DNA of 64,000 bases, from assembly GCA_964405335.1 (NCBI GenBank), contig CAYONP010000021.1, positions 1 through 64,000 of the forward strand, given 5' to 3'. The position numbers and the translations under genes were made by a program. Under the pieces are notes generated by a model. That model was not told where the DNA came from. It saw only the letters and a program-made list of their open reading frames with translations, and did no database searches. Positions within the stretch are counted from its first letter, which is position 1, and every line of letters begins with the position of its first letter. Shown here one piece after another: positions 25,066 through 34,081 of the stretch. The DNA is from CAYONP01 sp964405335 (GTDB taxonomy: Bacteria > Armatimonadota > UBA10988).

Positions 25066-27168
25066 ATGCCAAGTTGGCCGACGGAACGGCGCGTGCTCGG
25101 AACCCGCGTCCCCCGCCTCGAGGGGCCGCAGAAGGTCTCCGGCCGCGCCAAGTATGCCTATGACATCAACCTGCCCGGGCTCTGCCACGCGGTGCTGCTC
25201 CAGTCGCCGCACGGCCACTGCCGCGTGACGAGCATCGACACCGCCCGCGCCGAGCGGCTGCCCGGCGTGCGCGCCGTGCGGGTGCTGCGCGGGCCGGGCA
25301 GCGTGCTGCAATACCACGGTGACGAGGTCGCCGTCGCGGTGGCCGACAGCGAGGCTCAGGCCCGCGACGCGGTGGCCGCCATCGCGGTCGATTACGAGGT
25401 GCTGACGCCGGTGGTCTATGAAGACGACGCCATGAAGCCCGACGCACCGCGGCTGCACGACGAAGGCAACTTCCGCCGCGGCGACCCGCGCCGGCAGGGC
25501 GATACCGCCGCCGCCTTCGCCGCCGCCGCAGCCAGCTTCGAGGGCACCTTCTCGTACGGCGTGCAGACGCATTCGTGCCTCGAGGCGCACGGTGCCGTGG
25601 CGCAGGTGGTCGACGGCAAAGTGACCGTCTGGTCGTCGACTCAGTCGGTCTCGAGCGTGCGCGAGGCGCTGGTGCGCAGCCTGCGCGTGGCGCCGGCCGA
25701 TGTCGAGGTGATTGTCGAGCATATGGGCGGTGGCTTCGGCGGCAAACTCGGGCTCGACCGCGAGGCCGCCTATGCTGCCGAGCTGGCCCGCGATATCGGC
25801 CGGCCGGTGAAGCTGATGCGCGACCGCGAGGGCGAGCAGACCGACACCGGCTGCCGCGAGTCGAACACCGCCCGCCTGCGCCTGGCCTGCGACGCCAACG
25901 GCCGGCTGACCGCGGTCGCCGGCGAGGGCTACGGCACCGGCGGCGTCGGCGGCCGGGCCGGGCTGCGGGTGCCCTACATCTACGGCTGCCCCAACGTCGA
26001 CTATCAGCACACCGACGTGTTCGTCAACGCGAACAGCGTGCGGGCGATGCGCGCGCCGGGCTGCCCTGGCGCCTCGTTCATCATGGAGTCGGCGGTCGAG
26101 GGCATGGCCGAAGCCGCCGGCATCGACCCGCTCGAGTTCCGCAAGCGCAACCTGGGCGGCGGGTACGTCACGCAGCTCGACCTCGGCGCGCAGGCGATCG
26201 GCTGGCAGAACCGCCGGCCGACGCGCGCCGCGGCGGGCGAGCCGGGGCCGCTCAAGCGCGGCTTCGGTTGCGCCGTGGCCCAGTGGGGTGGCAGCGGGCA
26301 CGATTCGAACGCCCGGCTGGCTGTCCATCCCGACGGGCAGATCGAGATCTGGTGCGCGACCCAAGACCTCGGCACGGGCACGCGCACTGCGCTGGCCATC
26401 GTCGTCGCCGAGACCTTTGGCCTGCAGCCGCAGGAGGTGACCGTCCACATCGGGCACGGCAGTTACCCGCCGTCGGGCGGCAGCGGCGGCAGCACGACCA
26501 TCGGCGGCGTCGCCTCGGCCGCGCGGACCGTCGGCGAGCAGGCGCTCGAGCGCTTCCTCGCCACCGTGGCGCCGCACCTGGAGACCGAGCCGGGCAACCT
26601 GCAGATCGTGCCCGGCGCGGTGCAGGTGCGGGGCAACGCCGACCGGCGGCTGACCTGGCCACAGGCCTGCGCCACGCTCGGCGCCAATCCCATCACGGCC
26701 GAGGCGCCGCGCGTCGGCGGCCTGACCGCCGGCGGCGTCGGCGGGGCGCAGTTCGCCGAGGTCGAGGTCGACACCGAGACCGGCGTGGTCCGCGTGCTGC
26801 ACATGGTCGCCGTGCAGGACTGCGGCCTGGTGGTCAACCGCCTGACCTGCGAGAGCCAGGTGATCGGCGGCGTGACCATGGGCATCGGCCTGGCGCTGTT
26901 CGAGGAGCGGGTGATGGACCGGCCGAGCGGCCGGATGCTCAACCCCAACCTCGAGTTCTACAAGCTGCCCGGCGCATCGGACATCCCGCCGATCACCTGC
27001 CTGCTGCAGGACATGCCCGAGCGCGGCGTGATCGGCGTCGGCGAGCCGCCGGCGATCCCCACCGCCTCGGCCATCGCCAACGCCGTCTTCAACGCGATCG
27101 GGGTGCAGGTGACCAGCCTGCCGCTGACGCCCGACAAGGTGTTGGCGGCCCTCGGAGAGACGGTATGA
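25066..27168 (+). CDS. Molybdenum hydroxylase large (Moco-binding) subunit
   Basis: The 700-residue protein is the catalytic subunit of the xanthine dehydrogenase/aldehyde oxidase family. It begins with the small domain (VPRLEGPQKVSGRAKYAYDI). It carries VEHMGGGFGGKLGLDREAAY, the molybdopterin segment MRAPGCPGASFIMESAVEGMA with FRKRNL, and the C-terminal active-site Glu in GVGEPPAIPTASAIANAV. The reaction is oxidative hydroxylation of an aldehyde or N-heterocycle; the substrate cannot be set from sequence. Nearest named relatives by layout are PaoC/YagR-type aldehyde oxidases. The gene overlaps the FAD-subunit gene by 4 bases. Confidence 0.94.
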   Translation: MPSWPTERRVLGTRVPRLEGPQKVSGRAKYAYDINLPGLCHAVLLQSPHGHCRVTSIDTARAERLPGVRAVRVLRGPGSVLQYHGDEVAVAVADSEAQARDAVAAIAVDYEVLTPVVYEDDAMKPDAPRLHDEGNFRRGDPRRQGDTAAAFAAAAASFEGTFSYGVQTHSCLEAHGAVAQVVDGKVTVWSSTQSVSSVREALVRSLRVAPADVEVIVEHMGGGFGGKLGLDREAAYAAELARDIGRPVKLMRDREGEQTDTGCRESNTARLRLACDANGRLTAVAGEGYGTGGVGGRAGLRVPYIYGCPNVDYQHTDVFVNANSVRAMRAPGCPGASFIMESAVEGMAEAAGIDPLEFRKRNLGGGYVTQLDLGAQAIGWQNRRPTRAAAGEPGPLKRGFGCAVAQWGGSGHDSNARLAVHPDGQIEIWCATQDLGTGTRTALAIVVAETFGLQPQEVTVHIGHGSYPPSGGSGGSTTIGGVASAARTVGEQALERFLATVAPHLETEPGNLQIVPGAVQVRGNADRRLTWPQACATLGANPITAEAPRVGGLTAGGVGGAQFAEVEVDTETGVVRVLHMVAVQDCGLVVNRLTCESQVIGGVTMGIGLALFEERVMDRPSGRMLNPNLEFYKLPGASDIPPITCLLQDMPERGVIGVGEPPAIPTASAIANAVFNAIGVQVTSLPLTPDKVLAALGETV

Positions 27169-28151
27169 AAGCCTTCGAGATGACCCGGCCGAGCAACCCC
27201 GCCGAGGCGGTGCAGCAGCTCGGCGGCGCCGCGGGGGCGAGCCTCGCCCTCGGCGGCGGTCAGGACCTGCTCGCCCTGCTCAAGGACCGGGTGCTCGAAC
27301 CCGATCGCATCGTCAACCTGAAGAGCCTGCCTGGCCTGCGCGTCATCGAAACCGCCGGCGGCAGCCTGCAGCTCGGCGCGCTGGTCACCCTCGACGAGCT
27401 GACCCGCAGCGAGGCGGCGCGCTCGGGTTGGCCGATGCTGGTTGAGGCCGCCGGCGCGGTCGGCACGCCGCAGATCCGCAACCTCGGCACGGTCGGCGGC
27501 AACCTGTGCCAGCAGCCGCGCTGCTGGTATTACCGCTACGCCGCCTTCGACTGCCACCTGACCGGCGGCACGGGCTGCCCGGCGGTGCCGGGCGACAACC
27601 GGCACCATGCGATCTTCGGCGGCGGGCCGTGCGCCAATGCCTTTGCCGCCTCACTCGCCTTCCCGCTGCAGGCCTACGGCGCCACGGTGCGGGTGCAGGG
27701 GCCGGGCGGCGAGCGGACCGTCGCCGTGGCCGACCTCTACCCGGACCCGGCCGCCGGCAGCCGGTCGGTGACCACCCTGGCGGGCGACGAGATCATCCTC
27801 GGGGTCACCGTCCCCAGCGCCGCGGGCTGGCAGGGGGCGCACCGCGAGGTGCGCTTCCGGCAGTCGGTCGACTGGCCGGCGGCCAGCGCCACGGTGCTGC
27901 TGCAGATCGCTGGCGGTAACGTTGCAGACGCACGGATCGTGCTCGGGTCGGTGTCACCGCGGCCGCATGTCCCCACCGCCGCCGAAGAGGCTTTGCGCGG
28001 CAAACCGCTGACCGCGCCGTTGGCCGCGGCGGCGGCACAGGTGGCGGTCGCCGACGCGCAGCCGCTGAGCGGCAACGGCTACAAGGTGGCGCTGACCCGC
28101 AACCTGCTGCGGCGCACGATTCTCGCCGCCGCCGGCATGGAGGGAGCGTGA
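27165..28151 (+). CDS. Molybdenum hydroxylase FAD subunit with Cys-rich loop
   Basis: The 328-residue protein is the CoxM/FAD subunit: FEMTRPSNPAEAVQQL, the FAD-binding LALGGGQDLLALLK, and the second motif TPQIRNLGTVGGNLCQQ. Just after this is a loop with several Cys (LCQQPRCWYY, FDCHLTGGTGC) followed by GDNRHHAIFGG. The same kind of insertion carries a [4Fe-4S] cluster in 4-hydroxybenzoyl-CoA reductase beta subunit and in PaoB, so an extra cluster is likely here. The start ATG lies in the stop of the large-subunit gene, and the stop overlaps the next small gene by one base. Confidence 0.92.
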   Translation: MKAFEMTRPSNPAEAVQQLGGAAGASLALGGGQDLLALLKDRVLEPDRIVNLKSLPGLRVIETAGGSLQLGALVTLDELTRSEAARSGWPMLVEAAGAVGTPQIRNLGTVGGNLCQQPRCWYYRYAAFDCHLTGGTGCPAVPGDNRHHAIFGGGPCANAFAASLAFPLQAYGATVRVQGPGGERTVAVADLYPDPAAGSRSVTTLAGDEIILGVTVPSAAGWQGAHREVRFRQSVDWPAASATVLLQIAGGNVADARIVLGSVSPRPHVPTAAEEALRGKPLTAPLAAAAAQVAVADAQPLSGNGYKVALTRNLLRRTILAAAGMEGA

Positions 28152-28387
28152 TGGCACAGGCAATCTCAAGGCGTTCGGTCTGCCGCAACTTCCGCTCGAA
28201 GAAGATGTACACCGCCGGCGGCGACCCGAGCTACGACGAACTCAGCGCCGACTCTTACGCGCACTGCTGGTGCCTGACCACGCTCCGCGAGTTCGGCCCG
28301 GACCAGAAGATCTGCGACCTGACCCGCTGCCTGCCCGGCCGAAGCTGCTTCGAAGCCCTGGTGCCACTGCGCGAGGACGCCGAGTAG
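28151..28387 (+). CDS. Small Cys-rich protein beside the molybdenum hydroxylase
   Basis: The 78-residue protein has six Cys (RSVC, HCWC, KIC, TRC, RSC) and a basic start (SRRSVCRNFRSKKMY). It begins within the stop of the FAD subunit (TGATG), so it is co-translated with the hydroxylase. No export signal is visible. I recognise no family. The Cys pattern would suit a metal or cluster-binding role, and the position suggests an assembly factor or extra electron-transfer subunit. It is not related to XdhC/PaoD maturation proteins in length or motif. Confidence 0.65.
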   Translation: MAQAISRRSVCRNFRSKKMYTAGGDPSYDELSADSYAHCWCLTTLREFGPDQKICDLTRCLPGRSCFEALVPLREDAE

Positions 28388-28704
28388 ACCACCGAGACCG
28401 CTAACCCATCGACTCGAAACGCGCGTGCCGCGGCCGGTGATGGCGGTCGAGCGGCGCCAGCCGGCCCGCGTCGCCGGGTCGAGCTGCCGGTACCACCCAT
28501 GCAGGACATGCTGCCGTATCGATTCGTGAGCCGAATCGTGCACTCGGCGCTTGCCAGCGAGGGCGCCGGTGTGTTAGGAAATAGTTAGGGTGGCATGAGT
28601 GGTCACCCTGACACCATACTAACCATCGGCGTGTACCGTCCCAGACGGTCGCACAGCCGAGGGCATGACGAGCCGACCGCGGCTCGACACGGAGAAGCAT
28701 GACG
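28388..28704. other. Intergenic region before the pseudopilin cluster
   Basis: No gene is supported here. The right half is less GC-rich than its surroundings. A short inverted repeat AGGGTG/CACCCT (28587-28592 and 28604-28609) lies about 95 bases before the first DUF1559 start, next to two GTTAGG copies (near 28573 and 28584). This is the most likely place for the promoter of 28705-29433, but I see no convincing -35/-10 pair. Confidence 0.45.
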
Positions 28705-29433
28705 ATGCGCACAACCTCGAGGGCGCGGCGCGCCTTCACACTGATCGAGTTGTTGGTGGTCATCGCCATCATCGCGATCCTGGCCGCTATCCTGTTCCCG
28801 GTCTTCACCAAGGCGCGCGAGAAGGCGCGTCAGGCGAGTTGCCAGTCGAACGAGAAGCAGATCATGCTCGCCATTCTGCAGTACGTGCAGGATTACGACG
28901 AGACCTTCTCGCTCGACAGCAACGGCGGGTCCTGGCCCGTCTCGATGCTCAACCTGGGTCAGGCCGTGGCCAACCCGGCCCGCACGAACACTTACTGGGG
29001 CACGCACTACTACAACTACACCAAGAACGCCCAGATCTTCAAGTGCCCGAGTGAGAAGGGCGGCAACGACACCTACCAGACCGACGGGACGGGCACCAAC
29101 GCGACCATCGCGGCGTACAACTGCTACGGCATGAACCCGTGGGTCGAGCGCGCGCCGGCCGACCGCCTCCGCCTGGCGGTGATCAACTATCCGGCCGAGC
29201 TGGCGGTGTTCCACGACTCGTTCGAGGCCAACCTCGACGACAACGGCGACACCTTCGCGCCGCAGAGCGGGCAGACCCTGAACCTGACCCAGCACCGGGC
29301 CTACCCGGCGCGCATGGCCGAATACTGGCGGCACAACGAGACCGCCAACGTGGCCTATGCCGACGGGCACGTCAAGACGCTGGTCTACGGCGACGCCTAT
29401 CCGCGGGCTCTGTACGATCCGTACCGGTTCTAG
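28705..29433 (+). CDS. DUF1559 / H-X9-DG pseudopilin, copy 1
   Basis: The 242-residue protein has a type IV pilin-like N-terminus, RRAFTLIELLVVIAIIAIL, then FPVFTKAREKARQASCQSN, typical of DUF1559 proteins. Prepilin peptidase normally cuts after Gly; here the residue before Phe is Ala. The C-terminal H-X9-DG motif is present (HNETANVAYADG). DUF1559 proteins are abundant in Planctomycetota and Armatimonadota; their role is not established but secretion or surface filament roles are supposed. ATG 28705 is preferred over 28699 because GGAGAAG ends 7 bases before it. It is very similar to copy 3 (30702-31421), sharing long stretches in the middle domain. Confidence 0.92.
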   Translation: MRTTSRARRAFTLIELLVVIAIIAILAAILFPVFTKAREKARQASCQSNEKQIMLAILQYVQDYDETFSLDSNGGSWPVSMLNLGQAVANPARTNTYWGTHYYNYTKNAQIFKCPSEKGGNDTYQTDGTGTNATIAAYNCYGMNPWVERAPADRLRLAVINYPAELAVFHDSFEANLDDNGDTFAPQSGQTLNLTQHRAYPARMAEYWRHNETANVAYADGHVKTLVYGDAYPRALYDPYRF

Positions 29434-29459
29434 CGTAGGCGGGCGAAGGAGCGTGATCG

Positions 29460-29822
29460 ATGACACGACGTGAGCTGCTGAGCAAGCTGGGCCTCACCGC
29501 CGGTGGCGGGCTGATGCTGTTCCTCGGTGCCTGCAAGAAGAAGGCACCGTGGGAAGAGCCGGCCGGCGACACCGAGATGAGCGGCGGTGAGCCGGACCGC
29601 GGCGCCGCCGCCGGTGAGGCCGGAGGGGTCGACAGCGGTGGTGCCGAGGGTGGCAGCAGCTATGTGCCGCCCGATGTGCGCCCGGCGGGTTCTAACAGCG
29701 CTGTTTTCGGGGGGGCGGGGCACTCCCCGGCCCGCGGGGGCGGGCGGTCCGCCCCCGGCGGCCCGACAAGGAGGAGGCCATGCCCCACAACCCCGCGCGA
29801 CGGCGCGACGGATTCACACTGA
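29460..29822 (+). CDS. Small lipoprotein, possibly with a run-on C-terminus
   Basis: The open frame is 120 codons. It starts MTRRELLSKLGL with a hydrophobic stretch ending in lipobox LGAC (Cys25), so it is exported and lipidated; the RR pair could also engage Tat. The next 50 residues are acidic, Gly-rich and low in complexity. From about residue 80 the composition changes to Pro/Arg/Gly, the frame passes through a strong hairpin (29735-29757), and it overlaps the start of the next gene by 43 bases. The true product may end earlier, with the stop lost by mutation or an assembly error. It lies 26 bases after DUF1559 copy 1. Confidence 0.6.
   Translation: MTRRELLSKLGLTAGGGLMLFLGACKKKAPWEEPAGDTEMSGGEPDRGAAAGEAGGVDSGGAEGGSSYVPPDVRPAGSNSAVFGGAGHSPARGGGRSAPGGPTRRRPCPTTPRDGATDSH
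29735..29757. terminator. GC hairpin between pseudopilin genes
   Basis: A 9-bp stem CGGGGGCGG/CCGCCCCCG closes on GCGGT. It lies just upstream of the AAGGAGG ribosome site of DUF1559 copy 2. No T-run follows. It looks like a terminator or attenuator but falls within the 3' part of the lipoprotein reading frame. Confidence 0.5.
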
Positions 29823-30556
29823 TCGAACTCCTGGTCGTGATCGCCATCATCGCCATTCTCGCGGCCATCCTGTTCCCGGTCTTCGCCAAGGCGCGTGAGA
29901 AGGCGCGCACCACCTCGTGCCTGAGCAACGTCAAGCAGCTCAGCCTGGGCGTGGTGCAGTACGTGCAGGACTACGACGAGCATTTCATCCCCACCTGGGG
30001 CACCATGAACGTCGGCACCAACCCGACCCCGGGTTACCCCAACTGGGGCACCGACTGGGCCGACTACATCTACCCGTACGTCAAGAGCCACGCCGTCTAC
30101 GGCTGCCCGACGAGCCCCGACGAGCCGAGTATCGCCCAGCCGGGGACCTACTTCGCGCAGCAGATCATGGTCAACAACAACTCCGCCAGCTATGACGGCA
30201 ACTACGGCGTCAACTACGACGGGATCGGCTATGGCGCGCGCGAGCGGCTGGCCTCGATCATCCAGCCGTCCGAGACCTTCCTGCTCGGCGACTCGGGCGA
30301 CGTGCTGCTCTGCTGCTGGGGCACCGACGACTGGACCCAGCTCATGGAAGACCTCGACCTCGACTGGAACAGCCTCAAGGAAGGCACCAACCGGCACAAC
30401 CTGGGGTCGAACATGGGCTACGTCGACGGCCATGCCAAGTGGCTGAACCTCGACACGCTGGTCAACCGCAAGGGCAGCGGTATCCCGCCCTACTTCATCT
30501 TCTCCTGGTCCGACAATCCGGCCGTCAACGGGGTGATCCCGTTCCCCGACCGCTGA
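29780..30556 (+). CDS. DUF1559 / H-X9-DG pseudopilin, copy 2
   Basis: The 258-residue protein has the canonical prepilin site DGFTLIELLVVIAIIAIL with Gly before Phe, followed by FPVFAKAREKARTTSCLSN and QYVQDYDEHF. The H-X9-DG motif is HNLGSNMGYVDG. The middle domain differs from copies 1 and 3, so it is a more distant paralogue. AAGGAGG lies 4-6 bases upstream of the ATG. A strong hairpin follows the stop. Confidence 0.92.
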   Translation: MPHNPARRRDGFTLIELLVVIAIIAILAAILFPVFAKAREKARTTSCLSNVKQLSLGVVQYVQDYDEHFIPTWGTMNVGTNPTPGYPNWGTDWADYIYPYVKSHAVYGCPTSPDEPSIAQPGTYFAQQIMVNNNSASYDGNYGVNYDGIGYGARERLASIIQPSETFLLGDSGDVLLCCWGTDDWTQLMEDLDLDWNSLKEGTNRHNLGSNMGYVDGHAKWLNLDTLVNRKGSGIPPYFIFSWSDNPAVNGVIPFPDR

Positions 30557-30575
30557 TCGTCTGGTCCCATTCGGC

Positions 30576-30607
30576 AACGCGGGCTCGGCGAACGCCGGGC
30601 CCGCGTT
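30576..30607. terminator. Long hairpin after DUF1559 copy 2
   Basis: Arms AACGCGGGC-T-CGGCG and CGCCG-G-GCCCGCGTT pair over 15 positions with one mismatch and an AA loop, 19 bases after the stop. It ends in GTTGATT rather than a T-run. It is the likely terminator of copy 2. Confidence 0.7.
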
Positions 30608-30701
30608 GATTCTCGCCCGAACCTAACGCAACACCGTGGCAGTGCATTAGACTGAGTCTCGCGGGTCGCCTCGGCGCCCGACATAGATCGAGGAGGAGCT
30701 G

Positions 30702-31421
<720 letters not shown>

Positions 31422-31451
31422 AGCGGGAAGGGTCAGGGGCCATACGCGGCC

Positions 31452-31511
31452 GGTGCCACTGGCGGCTTGTCCGCCAGTGCTGTCCAGCAGCCCGTCGGCG
31501 GCACTGGCACC
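31452..31511. repeat. Palindromic intergenic element, CACTGGCGG family, copy A
   Basis: The core hairpin is CACTGGCGG-CTTGT-CCGCCAGTG (31457-31479), followed by CTGTCCAGCAG. The whole is bounded by GGTGCCA and its inverse TGGCACC. Related cores lie at 48842-48864 and 51682-51704. It sits between the convergent DUF1559 and ankyrin genes. Confidence 0.8.
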
Positions 31512-31524
31512 GAGTGGGCGTCAA

Positions 31525-31561
31525 GGGGTCAGGAGCCGCTTTGCGGAGTGGCCCTGACCCC
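31525..31561. terminator. Inverted repeat GGGGTCAGG/CCTGACCCC
   Basis: Nine-base perfect arms enclose 19 bases between two convergent genes, so it could stop transcription from both sides. A further GGTCAGGGGC half-site lies at 31431-31440. Similar GGGTCAG...CTGACCC strings are known near REP-type elements in other bacteria, but no transposase is present here. Confidence 0.55.
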
Positions 31562-31567
31562 GCTTGG

Positions 31568-32545
31568 TCAGCGATACTCCGCCAGCACCGCGTCAACCGC
31601 CGGATTGCCCGACGGGTAGGGCGTGACCCGCGTCACGTCGGCGCCGGCCTCGAGCAGGCGGCGGACCATTCGCGGCGCGTGGCCGCGCACCTGGTCCGAG
31701 TTGGCACCGCCCCAGACCGTGCTGTCGAGCACCGTGCCGCCGAAGGCGTTCTCGACCTCGAGCGGCGCGCCGAGCGCGAGCAGCTTGTCGGCCACCTCGA
31801 ACCAGCCGTACCAGGCCGCCCAGTGGAGCGCGGTCATGCCCTGGTCGGTCGGCTCGCACAGCGCAACGCCCTGGCCGGCCAGGTAATCGACCACGGCGAA
31901 CTCGCCGAACATCGCGGCATAGGCCAGCGCCAGGCCGGCCGCGCGGTCCGGATCGGCCGCCCGGCCAGACCAGAACGGCTTGGCGATGTTGCCGTCGAGC
32001 CAGGTCGCCTCGGCCGACCAGCCGTCCGCGGTGCGGTAGCCCCGGACCTGCTCGAGCCGCCCGAGTGCCGCGGCGCTGATCAGGTTGTCGACCCGCGCGC
32101 CACACTCGGCCAGCGCGGCGGCGGCCTTCGGGTAGCGGAAGGCGATGGCGAACATGATCGGCGCGCCGTCGTCGAGCACGCCGTCAGGCAGCGCGCCGCC
32201 ACGGCAGTAGGCCCGCACCTGGTCCGCCTGTACCTCGGCCAGGTGCGGCCAGCAACTGGTCACCAGCCAGACCAAGGGCGTGTTGTTCGGCCCGCCGCCA
32301 TAGGCCGCGCCCGGCGCGTTCGGGTCGGCGCCGCGGGCGAGCAGCAGCTCGGCCACCGCGACGGCGTTCGGCGGCGTGCGCTGGTCTTCGACGGCATTGG
32401 CCGTGTTGTAGTGCAGCAGCGTGGCGCCATGCTCGCGCGACGAGTGCCGCGTCGCCAGCGCCGGTTCGGCGTCGAGCAGGCGGGTCAGCGTGGCGAGGTC
32501 GCCATCCATCACCGCCACGGCGGCCTGTTCGAAGCTGTGGCTCAT
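31568..32545 (-). CDS. Ankyrin-repeat protein
   Basis: The 325-residue protein consists of ankyrin-like repeats without a signal peptide. Clear units are DGDLATLTRLLDAEPALAT, GATLLHYNTANAV with VAELLLARGADPNAPG, MTALHWAAWYGWFEVADKLLALGAPLE, and MVRRLLEAGADV. The middle (about 110-215) is less regular. Ankyrin repeats bind other proteins; no enzymatic domain is fused. Its start overlaps the stop of the DUF1501 gene by 4 bases, so it is translated with that gene. Why an ankyrin protein goes with a DUF1501/cytochrome pair is not known to me. Confidence 0.9.
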   Translation of the reverse strand: MSHSFEQAAVAVMDGDLATLTRLLDAEPALATRHSSREHGATLLHYNTANAVEDQRTPPNAVAVAELLLARGADPNAPGAAYGGGPNNTPLVWLVTSCWPHLAEVQADQVRAYCRGGALPDGVLDDGAPIMFAIAFRYPKAAAALAECGARVDNLISAAALGRLEQVRGYRTADGWSAEATWLDGNIAKPFWSGRAADPDRAAGLALAYAAMFGEFAVVDYLAGQGVALCEPTDQGMTALHWAAWYGWFEVADKLLALGAPLEVENAFGGTVLDSTVWGGANSDQVRGHAPRMVRRLLEAGADVTRVTPYPSGNPAVDAVLAEYR

Positions 32546-34029
32546 GCCAGCATCTGGGGGATGACGCGCCCGGCCACGTCGGTCAGGCGGAAGTCGCGGC
32601 CCTGGAAGCGGTAGGTCAGTTGCTCGTGGTTGAGGCCGAAGCAGTGCAGCAGCGTGGCGTGGAAGTCGTTGATATCGACCGGGTCGCGAACGATGTTCCA
32701 GCCGATTTCGTCGGTCTCGCCGATGACCGTCCCGCCCTTGATCCCGCCGCCGGCCATCCAGATGCTGTAGGCCACCGGGTGGTGGTCGCGGCCCGAGACA
32801 TCGGCAAAGCCGACGCGGTTCTCGCCCAGCGGCGTGCGGCCAAACTCGCTGCCCCAGATGACCAGCGTCTCGTCGAGCAGCCCGCGCTGTTTCAGGTCGC
32901 GCAGCAGCGCGCCGATGGGCTGGTCGGCCATCTGGCAGTTGAACTTCAGCCCGGCGTCGATGTTCTGGTGGTGGTCCCAGGTGGCGTGATAGAGGTTGAC
33001 ATACCGCACGCCGCGCTCGACCAGCCGGCGGGCGAGCAGGCAGTTGCGGGCGAAGGTGGCGAACTCGCCGCGGCCGCCGCCCTCGGCGTTCTTCATGTCG
33101 CCCTCGGTCCGCTCGACGCCATACAGGTCGAGGATGTGCTGCGGCTCGTCGCTCAGGTCGATCAGCTCGGGCGCCGCGGACTGCATCCGATAGGCCAGCT
33201 CATAGGCGGCGATGCGGCTGGCGATCTCCGGGTCGTTGGTGTACTGCGCGCGCTCGCGGTTCAGCTCGCCGAGCGTGTCGAGGCCCAGCCGCTGCATCTC
33301 GTCGGTGAACCCGGCGGGGTTGCTCAGGTGCAGGACCGGATCGCCCTGGTTACGCAGCAGCGTGCCCTGGTAGACGGTCGGCAAGAAGCCCGAATGCCAG
33401 TTCGACGCGCCGCCCGAGGTGCCCCGCCCGGCGGTCAGCACGACATAGCCGGGCAGGTCGCGCGAGTTGCTGCCCAGGCCGTAGGTCAGCCAGGCGCCGA
33501 TGGTCGGCCGGCCGAAGGTGGGCACGCCGGTGTTCATCGCCAACTGGCCGGGATGGTGGTTGAACGAGTCGGTGTGCATCGAGCGGATGAGGCAGATGTC
33601 GTCGGCGCAGGCGCCGATGTTCGGCAGCAGCGTTGACAGCTCCATGCCACACTCGCCGTACTTCTTGAACTCGGCGTTGCTGCCCAGCAGGCGGGCCGAG
33701 TCTTTCTGGATGAAGGCGAAGCGCACACTCTCGGTCAGCGACGGCGGGAGCGGCTGGCCATTTAGCTCAGCCAGCTTCGGCTTCGGATCGAACAGCTCGA
33801 TCTGGCTCGGCGCGCCCTCCATGTAGATGAAGATGGCGTGCTTCGCCTTCGGCGCGAAGTGCGGCGGCCGGGGCGCCAGCGGGTCGGCCGGCGCGCCGGA
33901 CTCGGCGGCCAGCAGGCCGTCCTGCTGCAGCAGGCTGGCGAAGGCCAGCAGCCCGAGCCCACTGGCGCTGGTGGCCAGGAATTCGCGCCGGGTGCGCTTG
34001 ACCGCTTCGCTGAACTTGCTCTGGTCCAT
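32542..34029 (-). CDS. DUF1501 family exported protein
   Basis: The 495-residue protein has a Tat-type leader (KRTRREFLATSASGLGLLAFASLL) and the DUF1501 body: HAIFIYMEGAPSQIELFDPKP, HHPGQLAMNTGVPTFGRPTIGAWL, and NLYHATWDHHQNIDAG, then LVIWGSEFGRTP and GRDHHPVAYSIWMAGGGIKGG. DUF1501 belongs near the alkaline phosphatase/sulfatase fold and occurs in tandem with PSCyt/DUF1553 proteins, mainly in Planctomycetota; the function is not established. The start at 34029 is chosen because GGAG lies 6 bases upstream and the Tat leader begins there. It follows the cytochrome gene by 52 bases. Confidence 0.93.
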   Translation of the reverse strand: MDQSKFSEAVKRTRREFLATSASGLGLLAFASLLQQDGLLAAESGAPADPLAPRPPHFAPKAKHAIFIYMEGAPSQIELFDPKPKLAELNGQPLPPSLTESVRFAFIQKDSARLLGSNAEFKKYGECGMELSTLLPNIGACADDICLIRSMHTDSFNHHPGQLAMNTGVPTFGRPTIGAWLTYGLGSNSRDLPGYVVLTAGRGTSGGASNWHSGFLPTVYQGTLLRNQGDPVLHLSNPAGFTDEMQRLGLDTLGELNRERAQYTNDPEIASRIAAYELAYRMQSAAPELIDLSDEPQHILDLYGVERTEGDMKNAEGGGRGEFATFARNCLLARRLVERGVRYVNLYHATWDHHQNIDAGLKFNCQMADQPIGALLRDLKQRGLLDETLVIWGSEFGRTPLGENRVGFADVSGRDHHPVAYSIWMAGGGIKGGTVIGETDEIGWNIVRDPVDINDFHATLLHCFGLNHEQLTYRFQGRDFRLTDVAGRVIPQMLA

Positions 34030-34081
34030 CCCTCGCTCCGTCGCTCCGCTATTGTCGTTCAGACCATCGTCCCACGCCACG

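Noticed and set aside
24772..26802. Very long open frame (676 codons) on the minus strand
   Set aside because: It lies wholly opposite the molybdenum hydroxylase genes, has no recognisable motif and is rich in Arg, Gly and His, as expected for the complement of GC-rich codons.
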